Shown: in pieces, positions 7,682-15,158 of the stretch
Numbering within the stretch: position 1 is the first letter of the stretch
How the letters are laid out: each line of letters starts with the position of its first letter
Assembly (NCBI GenBank): GCA_031415055.1
Contig: JANOQZ010000032.1
Location: 1 to 21,707, forward strand
Source of the DNA: JANMOK01 sp031415055
GTDB taxonomy: Bacteria; Pseudomonadota; Alphaproteobacteria; Rhodobacterales; Rhodobacteraceae
Direction of reading: 5' to 3'
DNA length: 21,707 nt
Translations under genes and position numbers: made by a program
Notes under the pieces: generated by a model
What the model saw: only the letters and a program-made list of their open reading frames with translations
Databases searched by the model: none
What the model was told of the DNA's origin: nothing

Positions 7682-8581
7682 CTAGGCAGAACCCCGAATC
7701 CGCGCCAATTGGCCCTCGCGCCACCAAATATAGATGCCGCTGGCGACAATGATTGCAGTGCCGATTAACGTATTTCCATCGGGAATCTGGGCAAAAATCG
7801 CCCAACTTAGCAAAGTTGCATAGATCATCTGCACATAAACCAGCGGAGCCAGCGCCGAAGCCTGCGCCAACCGATGCGCGTGGTTCATCAGCGAATGCCC
7901 CAGCACGCCCACCAGTCCCATCGCCACCAGCAGGGCCCATTCCAGCCACGATGCGGGCCAGACCCAAAGCCACAGGCCAAAAGGCGCGATGACCAGCGCC
8001 GGAATGGCGCTGATAAACACTTGGCTGGTGCCGTTGCTATCCAGATGCGCCACTCTTCGCGTCAAAACCGAATACATGGCCGAGGCGACCAATGCGCCGA
8101 AGGACAGGAATATCGCCCAATGCAGGTCGGCCCGCCATGGCTCGGTGATGACCAGAACGCCGACAAAGCCGATGGCAATGGCTGTCAGCCGACGCGGCCC
8201 CAATTTTTCGCCCAGCATCGGCACGCTGAGCAGACAAACCAGCAGCGGCGAGGCCATGAACATCGAAATCGTCACCGGCAAGGGCAGGTAGAAAACGGCG
8301 GTGAAGTTCAGGATTGAACTGACCAATACCGAAAGGCCGCGAGCAATTTGCAAACGTGGCGCGTTGGAACGGAAAAGTGAGCGACCTTCGCGCGGTCCGT
8401 TCACCACAAGCGCCCCTACGAAATGCCAGAAATAGCGCATGAACACGACCTGCATCGGGGCAATTCCGGCCAGCGCGAGGAATTTTGCGGTTGTGTCCAT
8501 CCCGGTGAATAGGAAAAAGACCAGCAGCATGAGCGCCGCCGCCAGCGCCAGATTGGTGTTGACCGCTTCGGGCCTGCTCAC
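7682..8581 (-). CDS. EamA/DMT-family transporter, last gene of the acid-sugar operon
   Basis: A 299-residue inner-membrane protein with about ten helices in two EamA repeats; the family includes metabolite exporters and importers. I chose the GTG at 8581, which overlaps the stop of the upstream dehydrogenase (GTGA), giving VSRPEAVNTNLALAAAL; the frame also runs to a GTG at 8605. Hallmarks are the first-helix GMDTTAKFLAL, the KLGPRRL loop before helix 5 and the C-terminal IYIWWREGQLARI. As the last gene of a five-gene overlapping chain it is likely to carry a substrate or by-product of the pathway. Its 3' end is the source, or sister, of the decayed copy at 4074-4256. Confidence 0.9.
   Translation of the reverse strand: MSRPEAVNTNLALAAALMLLVFFLFTGMDTTAKFLALAGIAPMQVVFMRYFWHFVGALVVNGPREGRSLFRSNAPRLQIARGLSVLVSSILNFTAVFYLPLPVTISMFMASPLLVCLLSVPMLGEKLGPRRLTAIAIGFVGVLVITEPWRADLHWAIFLSFGALVASAMYSVLTRRVAHLDSNGTSQVFISAIPALVIAPFGLWLWVWPASWLEWALLVAMGLVGVLGHSLMNHAHRLAQASALAPLVYVQMIYATLLSWAIFAQIPDGNTLIGTAIIVASGIYIWWREGQLARIRGSA
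7692..7833 (+). repeat. right direct repeat (EamA 3' end), pair of 4084-4225
   Basis: Same-orientation partner of the left copy, lying within the functional EamA gene. The region between the two repeats is about 3.5 kb and holds precisely the HxlR cassette. Confidence 0.88.
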
Positions 8582-9549
8582 GCGATGTCGTCTTCCATGA
8601 ACCACCTCACCGAATCTTCAAAGCTTGCGTCGGCCTTGAATCCCAGCCGCAAAGCCTTGTCGGTTTGATAGTGCATACGCCAGACGGCGACGATTTTTTC
8701 GACGGTTGCGTCGTGGTTCCATGTGATGCGTTTGGCGGGATCGGGGCCAGCCACGCGGGTCATGGCGTCGATCATTTCGGCTATTGTGTCGGTGCGGCCG
8801 GATAAAGTGATATTGCGATTCATTCCCCAATCGGCGGCGGGAATTCCGGCGGCGTGGATGATGTTGTGGATCACGGTTCGCGGCGCGGTGTGCCAGATTG
8901 GATGGTCGCGGTTGACCGGGCAATTGGCGGTTTCGCCTTGCAAAGGCTCGCGGAAGATCGATGACATGAAGCTGGAAGCGGCGGTATTGGGCTTGCCGGG
9001 GCGGATCGAAACCGTCGGCAGCCGTAGGCCGCGCCCGTCGATCAGGCCACGGCGGGAAAAGTCGTTGAGCATCAATTCGCCCATCGCCTTTTGGCTGCCA
9101 TAAGACGTTTGCGGGTTCAGTTCGACATTGTCGGTGATGATCTCGGGTGCCTCGCCACCGTGCACGGCGCAAGACGAGGAATAGACGATGATCGGCGGTT
9201 TGCCGCTGCGCTGGCCCGAGGCGCGGGCGGCTTCCAGCAGGTTGATCATGCCATAAAGGTTGATACTTAAACCAAGGTCAAGATCGGCCTCGGACCCGCC
9301 GGATGCAAGGGCGGCGAGGTGGAAGGTAACGTCAGGATTTGGGGCGAAAAGTTGGTTGACTGTTTCGGAGTTCGACAAGTCAGCGGCAATTCGTTCAACT
9401 TTGAACGGCGCATTGATTTCGTCGGGTTGAGTAAGGTCCGCCAGAACTAGCGAGCTAATCCCTTGCCCGTTCAGATTGTTGGCTCGCGCCAATGCATGGC
9501 CCAGTTTTTGCCCGAGAAAGCCGCCGCCGCCGGTGATGAGCACCTTCAC
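8578..9549 (-). CDS. NAD-dependent epimerase/dehydratase, DenD (D-erythronate dehydrogenase)-like
   Basis: A 323-residue extended SDR. The start is a GTG overlapping the stop of the upstream SDR (GTGA). Rossmann loop ITGGGGFLG (5-13), active site S124-S126, Y150 and K154 in TSYGSQKAMGE are intact. The LRLPTVSIRPGKPN and SSIFREPLQGE segments are the recognisable signature of the DenD group, which oxidises D-erythronate to 2-oxo-tetronate in the DUF1537-kinase pathways. Here no DUF1537 kinase is nearby and the partner is a UxaA dehydratase, so the substrate is probably a different aldonate or a dehydration product. Family assignment is strong, substrate is not. Confidence 0.85.
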   Translation of the reverse strand: MKVLITGGGGFLGQKLGHALARANNLNGQGISSLVLADLTQPDEINAPFKVERIAADLSNSETVNQLFAPNPDVTFHLAALASGGSEADLDLGLSINLYGMINLLEAARASGQRSGKPPIIVYSSSCAVHGGEAPEIITDNVELNPQTSYGSQKAMGELMLNDFSRRGLIDGRGLRLPTVSIRPGKPNTAASSFMSSIFREPLQGETANCPVNRDHPIWHTAPRTVIHNIIHAAGIPAADWGMNRNITLSGRTDTIAEMIDAMTRVAGPDPAKRITWNHDATVEKIVAVWRMHYQTDKALRLGFKADASFEDSVRWFMEDDIA

Positions 9550-10265
9550 GACGTCATGCCCCCGTCGATCACCATCGCTTGGCCAGTGAGATATGCGGAT
9601 TCGTCGGATGCGAGATACACCACCATAGCAGCAATCTCTTCGGCGGTGCCCAACCGACCCATCGGTTGGCGGGCGATGAAGGCTTTCATCGCGCCTTCGT
9701 AATCACCGGTTGCTTTTAGCCGTTCGTGCAGCGAGGGCGAATCCACCGTGCCGGGGCAGATGCAATTGCAGCGGATGCCCTTGGTGACGAAATCTTTCGC
9801 CACCGATTTGGTCAGGCCGATCACTGCGGCCTTGCTGGCGGCATAGACGAACCGATTGGGCACCCCCATCAGCGACGAGGCGACCGAGGCGATGTTGATA
9901 ATATTGCCGTGCCCGCGTTCCAGCATGCCGGGCAAAGCCGCCTTGATGGTGCGGAACATGGCGCGGGCGTTGATGGCGAAGGCGAGGTCCCAGTCGGCTT
10001 CGGTGGCCTCCAATATACTGCCCGCATGCACGAAACCGGCGCAGTTGAACAGGATGTCGGGATGCGCGGCGGCTACCATTTCTGATACGGCATCGGCGTC
10101 AGTCACATCCAGCGCCCGCGTCTCGCAATCCAACCCGTCAAGCAATCCTGCCCGCAGATCGGTGGCGATGACCGTGGCCCCTTCGCGGATGAAAGCCTCG
10201 GCGGTCGCGCGACCAATGCCTTGAGCGGCCGCCGTAATGAACGCGCGTTTACCTTTCAACCTCAT
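9546..10265 (-). CDS. SDR related to 2-keto-3-deoxy-L-fuconate dehydrogenase
   Basis: A 239-residue cytosolic SDR. Cofactor loop TAAAQGIG (11-18) with acidic D36 after strand 2 favouring NAD; FNCAG (73-77), S127, Y141 and K145 (YAASK) are present. The stretch GFVHAGSILEATEADWD and the SSLMGVPNRFVYAASK block resemble the 2-keto-3-deoxy-L-fuconate dehydrogenase/BDH2-like branch, which oxidises 2-keto-3-deoxy sugar acids made by dehydratases. That fits well behind a UxaA-family dehydratase: dehydration first, then oxidation. Start ATG overlaps the preceding stop (ATGA), and its own stop overlaps the DenD-like start. Substrate inferred from family and neighbours. Confidence 0.87.
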   Translation of the reverse strand: MRLKGKRAFITAAAQGIGRATAEAFIREGATVIATDLRAGLLDGLDCETRALDVTDADAVSEMVAAAHPDILFNCAGFVHAGSILEATEADWDLAFAINARAMFRTIKAALPGMLERGHGNIINIASVASSLMGVPNRFVYAASKAAVIGLTKSVAKDFVTKGIRCNCICPGTVDSPSLHERLKATGDYEGAMKAFIARQPMGRLGTAEEIAAMVVYLASDESAYLTGQAMVIDGGMTS

Positions 10266-11146
10266 CCCTCATCTCCCGCCTGTTCGGCAAAATAATCCAC
10301 CATCTCCGGCACCAGCGCCTTGCCCCATCCATCGTCCCTTGCTGCCGCCAAGGCGGCCAAAGTGGCACCCGATAGCGCCGAATTCGCCCCCAGACTTTGC
10401 GCCATGCGGGCGTAATAGGCGATGTCCTTGGCGGCATTGCCGATGGTGAATTCGATACTCTTCTGCCCGTCAATCGCATGGGTTTTGATAAAATCCATCA
10501 TGCCCGATTTGTTCGGACCAGCGGCCAGAACGTCATAGAGTTTCTGCCGCGAAAGCCCGGCTTTGTCGGCCATAACAAAGGCTTCCGCCATCGCGCAGGC
10601 CGTGGTCATGGCGTAGAAATTGTTGATAAGTTTCAAGGTTTGACCAGCGCCAACCGGCCCGACATGGAACACATTTTCGGCGATATCGGCGAACAAAGGC
10701 TGGGCGCGGGCGAAATCGGCGTCACTGCCGCCGACCATCAGGTTCAACTTGCCCTCGCGGGCATGGGCGGGCGTTCTGCCCATCGCGGCGTCCAGAAAAG
10801 CCGCACCCCGATCCTGCAAATCACCGGCGATTTGCAGCGAGGAAACCGGCAGCGAGGTGCCAAGGTCGATGACCAATGCGCCGGGTTTGATGCCCTGCAT
10901 CACGCCGTTCGCCTCGTACATGCGCTGTTCAACTTGGTCGGATGTGCCAACGCAAATCATCACCACGTCGCTGCTTTTGGTCAGTTCGGCGGCGTTGGCG
11001 GCCTCTCGCGCCCCCAAAGTAACCATCGCATCGACGTTGGAGCGGCTCAGGCTGCCCAAAACCTGCACGGCATGACCCTTGGCCAGCAACCGTTCGACAA
11101 TCGCCGAGCCCATCAGGCCGACGCCGATAAAGCCAATCCTGCTCAC
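10262..11146 (-). CDS. beta-hydroxyacid dehydrogenase (3-HIBDH/YihU-like)
   Basis: A 294-residue NAD(P)-dependent dehydrogenase of the 3-hydroxyisobutyrate/tartronate-semialdehyde/sulfolactaldehyde reductase family. It starts at a GTG overlapping the UxaA stop (GTGA). GVGLMG (8-13) binds the cofactor, and catalytic K172 lies in LKLINNF (171-177). Where most family members carry a SGG-type substrate motif, this one has GRTP (123-126), like the GRTS of E. coli YihU (sulfolactaldehyde reductase). The C-terminal all-helical domain is complete. In this operon it could reduce or oxidise a three- or four-carbon semialdehyde/hydroxyacid product; LtnD-like L-threonate dehydrogenase is another possibility. 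Confidence 0.87.
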   Translation of the reverse strand: MSRIGFIGVGLMGSAIVERLLAKGHAVQVLGSLSRSNVDAMVTLGAREAANAAELTKSSDVVMICVGTSDQVEQRMYEANGVMQGIKPGALVIDLGTSLPVSSLQIAGDLQDRGAAFLDAAMGRTPAHAREGKLNLMVGGSDADFARAQPLFADIAENVFHVGPVGAGQTLKLINNFYAMTTACAMAEAFVMADKAGLSRQKLYDVLAAGPNKSGMMDFIKTHAIDGQKSIEFTIGNAAKDIAYYARMAQSLGANSALSGATLAALAAARDDGWGKALVPEMVDYFAEQAGDEG

Positions 11147-12651
11147 ATCGTCGCCCCTATTTGCCAGGGGACAAATTCATAGTCACCCAGCCCTTCTTGT
11201 TCGGATTTCGATTTCTCGCCCGAGGCGACGCGCAGGATCATCTGGTAAATCTCGCGGCCTTTTTCCTCGATGGTCACCCCATCCAGAATCGTGCCGGCGT
11301 TGATGTCCATGTCGCCGATTTGCCGGTGGTACATTTCCGAATTGGTGGCGACCTTGATGGTGGGTGAGGGTTTGGAGCCGAAGGCCGAGCCGCGGCCTGT
11401 GGTAAATACGATCAGGTTGCAGCCCGAGGCGATTTGACCGGTGGCCGAAACCGGGTCGTAGCCGGGCGAATCCATGAAGGTGAAGCCCTTGGCGGTGACG
11501 GGTTCGGCGTATTTGTAGACCCCCATCAGCGGGGTGGTGCCGCCTTTGGCGGCGGCGCCGAGCGATTTTTCCAGAATGGTGGTCAGGCCGCCCTTCTTGT
11601 TGCCGGGCGAGGGGTTGTTGTCCATCGAACCGCGATTGCGGGCGGTGTATTCTTCCCACCATTTGATCAAGCCGATCAGTTTTGCGCCGATGGCGGGGGT
11701 GTTTGCCCGTCTGGTTAATAGATGTTCCGCACCGTAAATCTCTGGCGTTTCCGCCAAAACCCCGCCACCGCCCTGCGCGGTCAGCAGGTCCACCGCATAG
11801 CCCAAAGCCGGGTTGGCGGTGATACCCGACCACGCATCCGACCCACCGCATTGCAAGCCGACTAGCAAGCTGGATGCCGGGCACGGCTGGCGTTTGGTTT
11901 CGTTGACCAACGGCAGCATGGCGGTGATTTTGGCGATACCGGCATCAATCGTGCGGCGCAGACCGGCGACTTCCTGAATGTTCATCACTTGGAATAATGG
12001 CCCGGTTTTCAACCCGTAGGCCTCGACGATCCAGTCGATCTGGTTGACCTCGCAGCCCAGCCCCACCATCAGCACCGCCGCCACGTTGGGGTTTTTGGCA
12101 TAACCCCACATGACACGATTGAGCGCCTCGAATCCCTCGCCCGAATCCGCCATGCCGCAGCCGGTGCCGTGCACAAAGGCGGCGACGCCGTCGATGTTGG
12201 GATAGGGTGCTAGAATATCGGCGGTAAAATGTTTGGCGATCTTGTGCGCCGCCGTGGCTGAGCAGTTCACCGAGGTGATGACGGCGATATAGTTTCGGGT
12301 GCCGACTTGGCCGTTGGCACGGGCGTAGCCCATGAACGTGTCCTTGACCGTCGCCGCAGCCACCGGCCGCAAATCGGTGCCAAACTCGTAGGTTTGATCG
12401 ACATTGCGGAATTCGAGATTGTGCACATGCACATGTGCGCCAGCCGCAATATCTTCGTGCGCATAACCAATCACCTGCGCGTATTTCAGCACCGGCTGGC
12501 CCTTGGCGATGTCGCGCAATGCGACTTTGTGCCCACGCGGGATCAGCGCAATTGCTGAAACGCCTTCAACCATCGCGCCGACTTCCAAAGGTCGAATGGC
12601 GGTGGCCACATTATCGGCAGGGTTCAGGCGGACAGTCAGTTTTTCGGACAT
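11143..12651 (-). CDS. UxaA/GarD-family sugar-acid dehydratase
   Basis: A 502-residue metal-dependent dehydratase of the altronate/galactarate dehydratase family. The N-terminal SAF domain (about 10-80) ends in AHVHVHNLE; the large domain begins with GYARANGQVGTRN and carries SVNCSATAAHKIA, GLGCEVNQ, LQCGGSDAWSGITANPALG, PSPGNKKGGLTTILEKSLGA and FTTGRGSAFGS, so both domains and the expected conserved cysteines are present. Good SD (GAGAGGGACC) before ATG 12651. Family members dehydrate a C6 or C5 aldonate to a 2-keto-3-deoxy acid; the same fold also gives sulfolactate sulfo-lyase (SuyAB, split). First gene of a five-gene chain with 4-base overlaps, 65 bases downstream of the LuxR-type regulator on the same strand. 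Exact substrate unknown. Confidence 0.9.
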   Translation of the reverse strand: MSEKLTVRLNPADNVATAIRPLEVGAMVEGVSAIALIPRGHKVALRDIAKGQPVLKYAQVIGYAHEDIAAGAHVHVHNLEFRNVDQTYEFGTDLRPVAAATVKDTFMGYARANGQVGTRNYIAVITSVNCSATAAHKIAKHFTADILAPYPNIDGVAAFVHGTGCGMADSGEGFEALNRVMWGYAKNPNVAAVLMVGLGCEVNQIDWIVEAYGLKTGPLFQVMNIQEVAGLRRTIDAGIAKITAMLPLVNETKRQPCPASSLLVGLQCGGSDAWSGITANPALGYAVDLLTAQGGGGVLAETPEIYGAEHLLTRRANTPAIGAKLIGLIKWWEEYTARNRGSMDNNPSPGNKKGGLTTILEKSLGAAAKGGTTPLMGVYKYAEPVTAKGFTFMDSPGYDPVSATGQIASGCNLIVFTTGRGSAFGSKPSPTIKVATNSEMYHRQIGDMDINAGTILDGVTIEEKGREIYQMILRVASGEKSKSEQEGLGDYEFVPWQIGATM

Positions 12652-12716
12652 GATTGGTCCCTCTCGTTATGGCCAATCTTGCAGATCAACGGGCGAAACG
12701 AAAGGGGCCGCGCTGC

Positions 12717-13280
12717 TTAGTTTTTGTCGACCGAAGGAACAATCGCAAGATTTGTTTTCGCAACTTGACTGTTCGAAGGTGCCAGCAAATCCTCCAGAAA
12801 AAACGCCGTCAACTGCGCCCGGCTGGACAGCCCCGATTTGCGATAGACGCTGGTTGCATGTTGGCGGATGGTTGCTTCCGAGCATGTGCGCAGCACGCCG
12901 ATTTCTTTGTGGGACAGGCCTTTTAACAGCAGTTCGGCCACATCTTCTTCGGTTGGAGTGAGTTGCCAATCGTGGAATTGGGCGCGAATGGCTCGTGACA
13001 GGCCGTCTACATGCACCCGCGCTGCCGAGCGCCAGCGGTTGCCCTCACGGCGAGCTTCGCTGAGATCGGCAATCAAATCTCGCCGTTCGCGCTTGAGCTC
13101 GTTGGTATGCAGCGAGGCGAAGGTGGTCAGGATCACGGCGCTGGCCAGCAACGCCACCTCTAGCATGTCAAAGGCGAAGTTGAACCAGTTGAACGGCTCG
13201 CCGGTCTTCAGGTTTTCGACAATGACGAAAGCGAAGTAGAGCGCGACGGCGGTGACCAGAAATATTTGCAAGCGCTTCAT
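12717..13280 (-). CDS. membrane-anchored LuxR-type HTH regulator
   Basis: A 187-residue protein with two N-terminal hydrophobic helices (about 4-22 and 36-55), a charged, coiled-coil-like linker (about 58-86, LKRERRDLIADLSEARREG) and a C-terminal LuxR/FixJ helix-turn-helix (about 107-165: LTPTEEDVAELLLKGLSHKEIGVL then SEATIRQHATSVYRKSGLSSRAQLTAFFLEDLL). It has no receiver, autoinducer or PAS domain. The topology puts the DNA-binding domain in the cytoplasm and leaves only a short loop (about 23-35) outside. It sits directly upstream of the UxaA operon, which it probably controls; what it senses is not evident. Start ATG at 13280 is supported by the hydrophobic N-terminus. Confidence 0.88.
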   Translation of the reverse strand: MKRLQIFLVTAVALYFAFVIVENLKTGEPFNWFNFAFDMLEVALLASAVILTTFASLHTNELKRERRDLIADLSEARREGNRWRSAARVHVDGLSRAIRAQFHDWQLTPTEEDVAELLLKGLSHKEIGVLRTCSEATIRQHATSVYRKSGLSSRAQLTAFFLEDLLAPSNSQVAKTNLAIVPSVDKN

Positions 13281-13300
13281 CGGCTCAATCCTTGGGTTGC

Positions 13301-13340
13301 GCGCAGGATACAGGAACCGGGACGATTCTGCATCCTGCGC
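13301..13340. terminator. strong stem-loop between the FN3-like gene and the LuxR gene
   Basis: 13301-13316 (GCGCAGGATACAGGAA) pairs with 13325-13340 (ATTCTGCATCCTGCGC) around a short loop; nine outer pairs are perfect and the inner part has small imperfections. It occupies the 69-base space between the stop of the secreted protein (13350) and the regulator start (13280). There is no T-run on either side, so intrinsic termination is uncertain; it may instead be a processing or attenuation element. Confidence 0.4.
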
Positions 13341-13349
13341 ATGCGACGG

Positions 13350-14111
13350 TTACTCGGTGGCGAAAAACGAGGCGCCGCCGATAGTTTGGTTGCCGCTTTC
13401 CTCGATGGCCAGAACTTCGATTTCATAGACCGAGGCCGGGTCAAGCAGGGCGGCGGGCATGGTGACCGAAGTCAGATGCGGGCCGACGTGCACGTCGAGC
13501 GCCGGGCGCGAAAACGAATGCGGCGCGTCGTAATTGTGTTTCTCGACGGTCAATTGGTAACCGATGATATTGATCGGTTGGCCGCCAAGCGAGGTGGTGA
13601 CCGGGTTCCACGCGACCGTCAGATCGGCGACAGGAACGACCGGCAAGTTGCCTTCGTCGGGTTCAGGCACGGTCGCGGGTTGCAGGATTTCCGGCATCGA
13701 CGGCACCACATGGGTGACATGCGCCGCCCCGACCAGACCGGTGCCGTCCAAAGCGATGGCTTTGACCGGATACTCGCCTTCGGGAAAGGCTTTGATCAAA
13801 TCTTCATAGCCCCATTCTGCCGATTCCGGTTCGACCGATTCCCAGAACACGCCGCTGAGGCCGAGGTCGTGGAACTGGGCTTCCGGCTTGATATGAACGA
13901 TCAGATTGCCCGATGGGTCAAAGAGGCAAATCTCGCGCCAGCCGTGGTCGTCAAGATAGCCGTGCACGCCCATGTCGCCGTCACCGGCGTTGTTTTCGAT
14001 GATCAGCTTGGCGGTGGCAATCGGGTTGGTGTTTGCTGGCATTTCGCAGGCAGCTTGCGCCGTTCCGGCGGCGGCCAGCAGCGGGATGAGGGTCAGGATA
14101 TTGGTGCGCAT
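13350..14111 (-). CDS. secreted protein with a fibronectin type III-like C-terminal domain
   Basis: A 253-residue exported protein. ATG 14111 has a good SD (GAGAGGAAA) and starts a clear signal peptide (MRTNILTLIPLLAAAGTAQA, cleavage after about residue 20); an in-frame opening to 14174 would bury it. The first half (about 21-140) is acidic with no recognised fold (GVHGYLDDHGWREICLFDP). The second half (about 160-253) has the spacing of an FN3 domain: VADLTVAWNPV, GYQLTVE, TSVTMPAALLDPASVYEIEVLAIEESGNQT. There is only one mature cysteine. It sits between the 2-hydroxyacid dehydrogenase and the LuxR-type regulator on the same strand. Function unknown; a periplasmic ligand-binding or cell-surface role is possible. 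Confidence 0.82.
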   Translation of the reverse strand: MRTNILTLIPLLAAAGTAQAACEMPANTNPIATAKLIIENNAGDGDMGVHGYLDDHGWREICLFDPSGNLIVHIKPEAQFHDLGLSGVFWESVEPESAEWGYEDLIKAFPEGEYPVKAIALDGTGLVGAAHVTHVVPSMPEILQPATVPEPDEGNLPVVPVADLTVAWNPVTTSLGGQPINIIGYQLTVEKHNYDAPHSFSRPALDVHVGPHLTSVTMPAALLDPASVYEIEVLAIEESGNQTIGGASFFATE

Positions 14112-14165
14112 AATCGATTTCCTCTCATAGGGTTGCATGAGAGCCATCACCGCCTTTTCCCGCCG

Positions 14166-14189
14166 CGACACCATCCGACGGATGTGTCG
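14166..14189. promoter_or_regulatory. tight inverted repeat upstream of the secreted protein gene
   Basis: CGACACCATCCG (14166-14177) and CGGATGTGTCG (14179-14189) are complementary apart from one bulged C, with a one-base centre. It lies 17 bases past the stop of the 2-hydroxyacid dehydrogenase and about 55 bases before the next start on the minus strand, so it could be an operator or a terminator stem. No T-run is present, which favours an operator slightly. Confidence 0.35.
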
Positions 14190-14206
14190 GCGTCACATTC
14201 GTGAAG

Positions 14207-15157
14207 TCACGCCACCCGCGTCAGCAGCGGCTGGCCCGCCAGATAGGCCGAGATATTGTCGATCATCAGCATCCCCATGGCCCGGCGGGTTTCCTCGGTG
14301 GCGGAGGCGACATGGGGTTGCAGGAAGACGTTGTTCAGTTTCAGAAATCGCGGGTTGGGGTTTGGTTCGTTGAGGAACACGTCAAGCGCGGCGAAACCCA
14401 GTTTTCCGGATTCCAGACAATCCAGCATCGCGCTTTCATCGACGGTGGACCCGCGCGAGATGTTGACCAATGTGCCCTTTGGCCCCAATGCCTCGATAAC
14501 GTCACGCGTCACCAAGCCCGCCGTATCGGGTCCACCGGCGACGGCGACGATCAGGAAATCAACGCGCGATGCCAGTTCCACCAAGTCGTCCACATATGTC
14601 CACCCCGTCGGGGCCGCTTTCGGACCGCGCGACCAATAGGAAATCGCCATGTCAAAACCGGTCAATCTGCGGCCAATTTCCGTTCCGATCCGGCCCAGAC
14701 CGACAATGCCAGCGCGTTTGCCAAATACGCGGCGTTGCAGCGGAAAGGGTCCCTTCGCCCGCCATTGTCCCGACTTCAGCCAGGCCTCACCACCACTCAA
14801 ATCGCGCGTCACCGACAGCATCAATCCCACGGCCAAATCGGCGACTTCGCCGGTCAACACATCGGGCGTGTTTGTCACGGCAATACCCCGGGCAACCGCT
14901 GCCGCGACATCGATGGAATCATACCCAACCCCGTAATTGGCGATCAGTTTCAATCCCGGAAGCTGGTCCATGATCTCTGCCCCAAGACCCGGCCCGCTGA
15001 AGCCTTTGAACGCCATGCAAAAGGTTGATTTCATCGCATCGGTGAACTTGGTCGTCACCGAGGATTGACCCGCGAATTGGATTGAAAACCGGGCATCCAG
15101 TTCGGCGCGGTCCCAATCGGGCATGTCGCCCAACACTATCACTGCCGGCTTGCCCAT
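14207..15157 (-). CDS. D-isomer-specific 2-hydroxyacid dehydrogenase
   Basis: A 316-residue cytosolic NAD(P)-dependent reductase of the glyoxylate/hydroxypyruvate/2-ketogluconate reductase family. ATG 15157 is one base after the KDG kinase stop and has an SD (GGGGAAAG); the frame is open to 15229 but that overlaps the kinase. NYGVGYDSID (74-83), cofactor loop GLGRIG (153-158), then R235 (NISRGSTVDE), E264 (FLNEPNPNP) and H282 (LQPHVAS) give the complete catalytic set. Tight coupling to a KDG kinase makes 2-keto-sugar acids (for example 2-ketogluconate) or hydroxypyruvate plausible substrates; the sequence does not decide which. Confidence 0.92.
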   Translation of the reverse strand: MGKPAVIVLGDMPDWDRAELDARFSIQFAGQSSVTTKFTDAMKSTFCMAFKGFSGPGLGAEIMDQLPGLKLIANYGVGYDSIDVAAAVARGIAVTNTPDVLTGEVADLAVGLMLSVTRDLSGGEAWLKSGQWRAKGPFPLQRRVFGKRAGIVGLGRIGTEIGRRLTGFDMAISYWSRGPKAAPTGWTYVDDLVELASRVDFLIVAVAGGPDTAGLVTRDVIEALGPKGTLVNISRGSTVDESAMLDCLESGKLGFAALDVFLNEPNPNPRFLKLNNVFLQPHVASATEETRRAMGMLMIDNISAYLAGQPLLTRVA

Positions 15158-15158
15158 C

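Noticed and set aside
4084..7833. Flanking repeats as terminal repeats of a transposon
   Set aside because: They are direct, 142 bases or more, part of a host gene, and no transposase or integrase lies between them, so a transposon is not supported.
12652..12716. A separate promoter for the UxaA operon in the 65-base gap after the regulator
   Set aside because: I could find TTGATC and TAACGA on the minus strand but with a spacing of about 14, which is too short to support a call.
13266..14204. A 312-codon plus-strand frame opposite the secreted protein and regulator, longer than the gene I called
   Set aside because: The minus-strand reading has a signal peptide, a good SD and an FN3-like domain, and the overlapping HTH regulator is also on the minus strand. 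The plus frame is rich in Arg, Asp, Gly and His as typical of GC-rich antisense frames.
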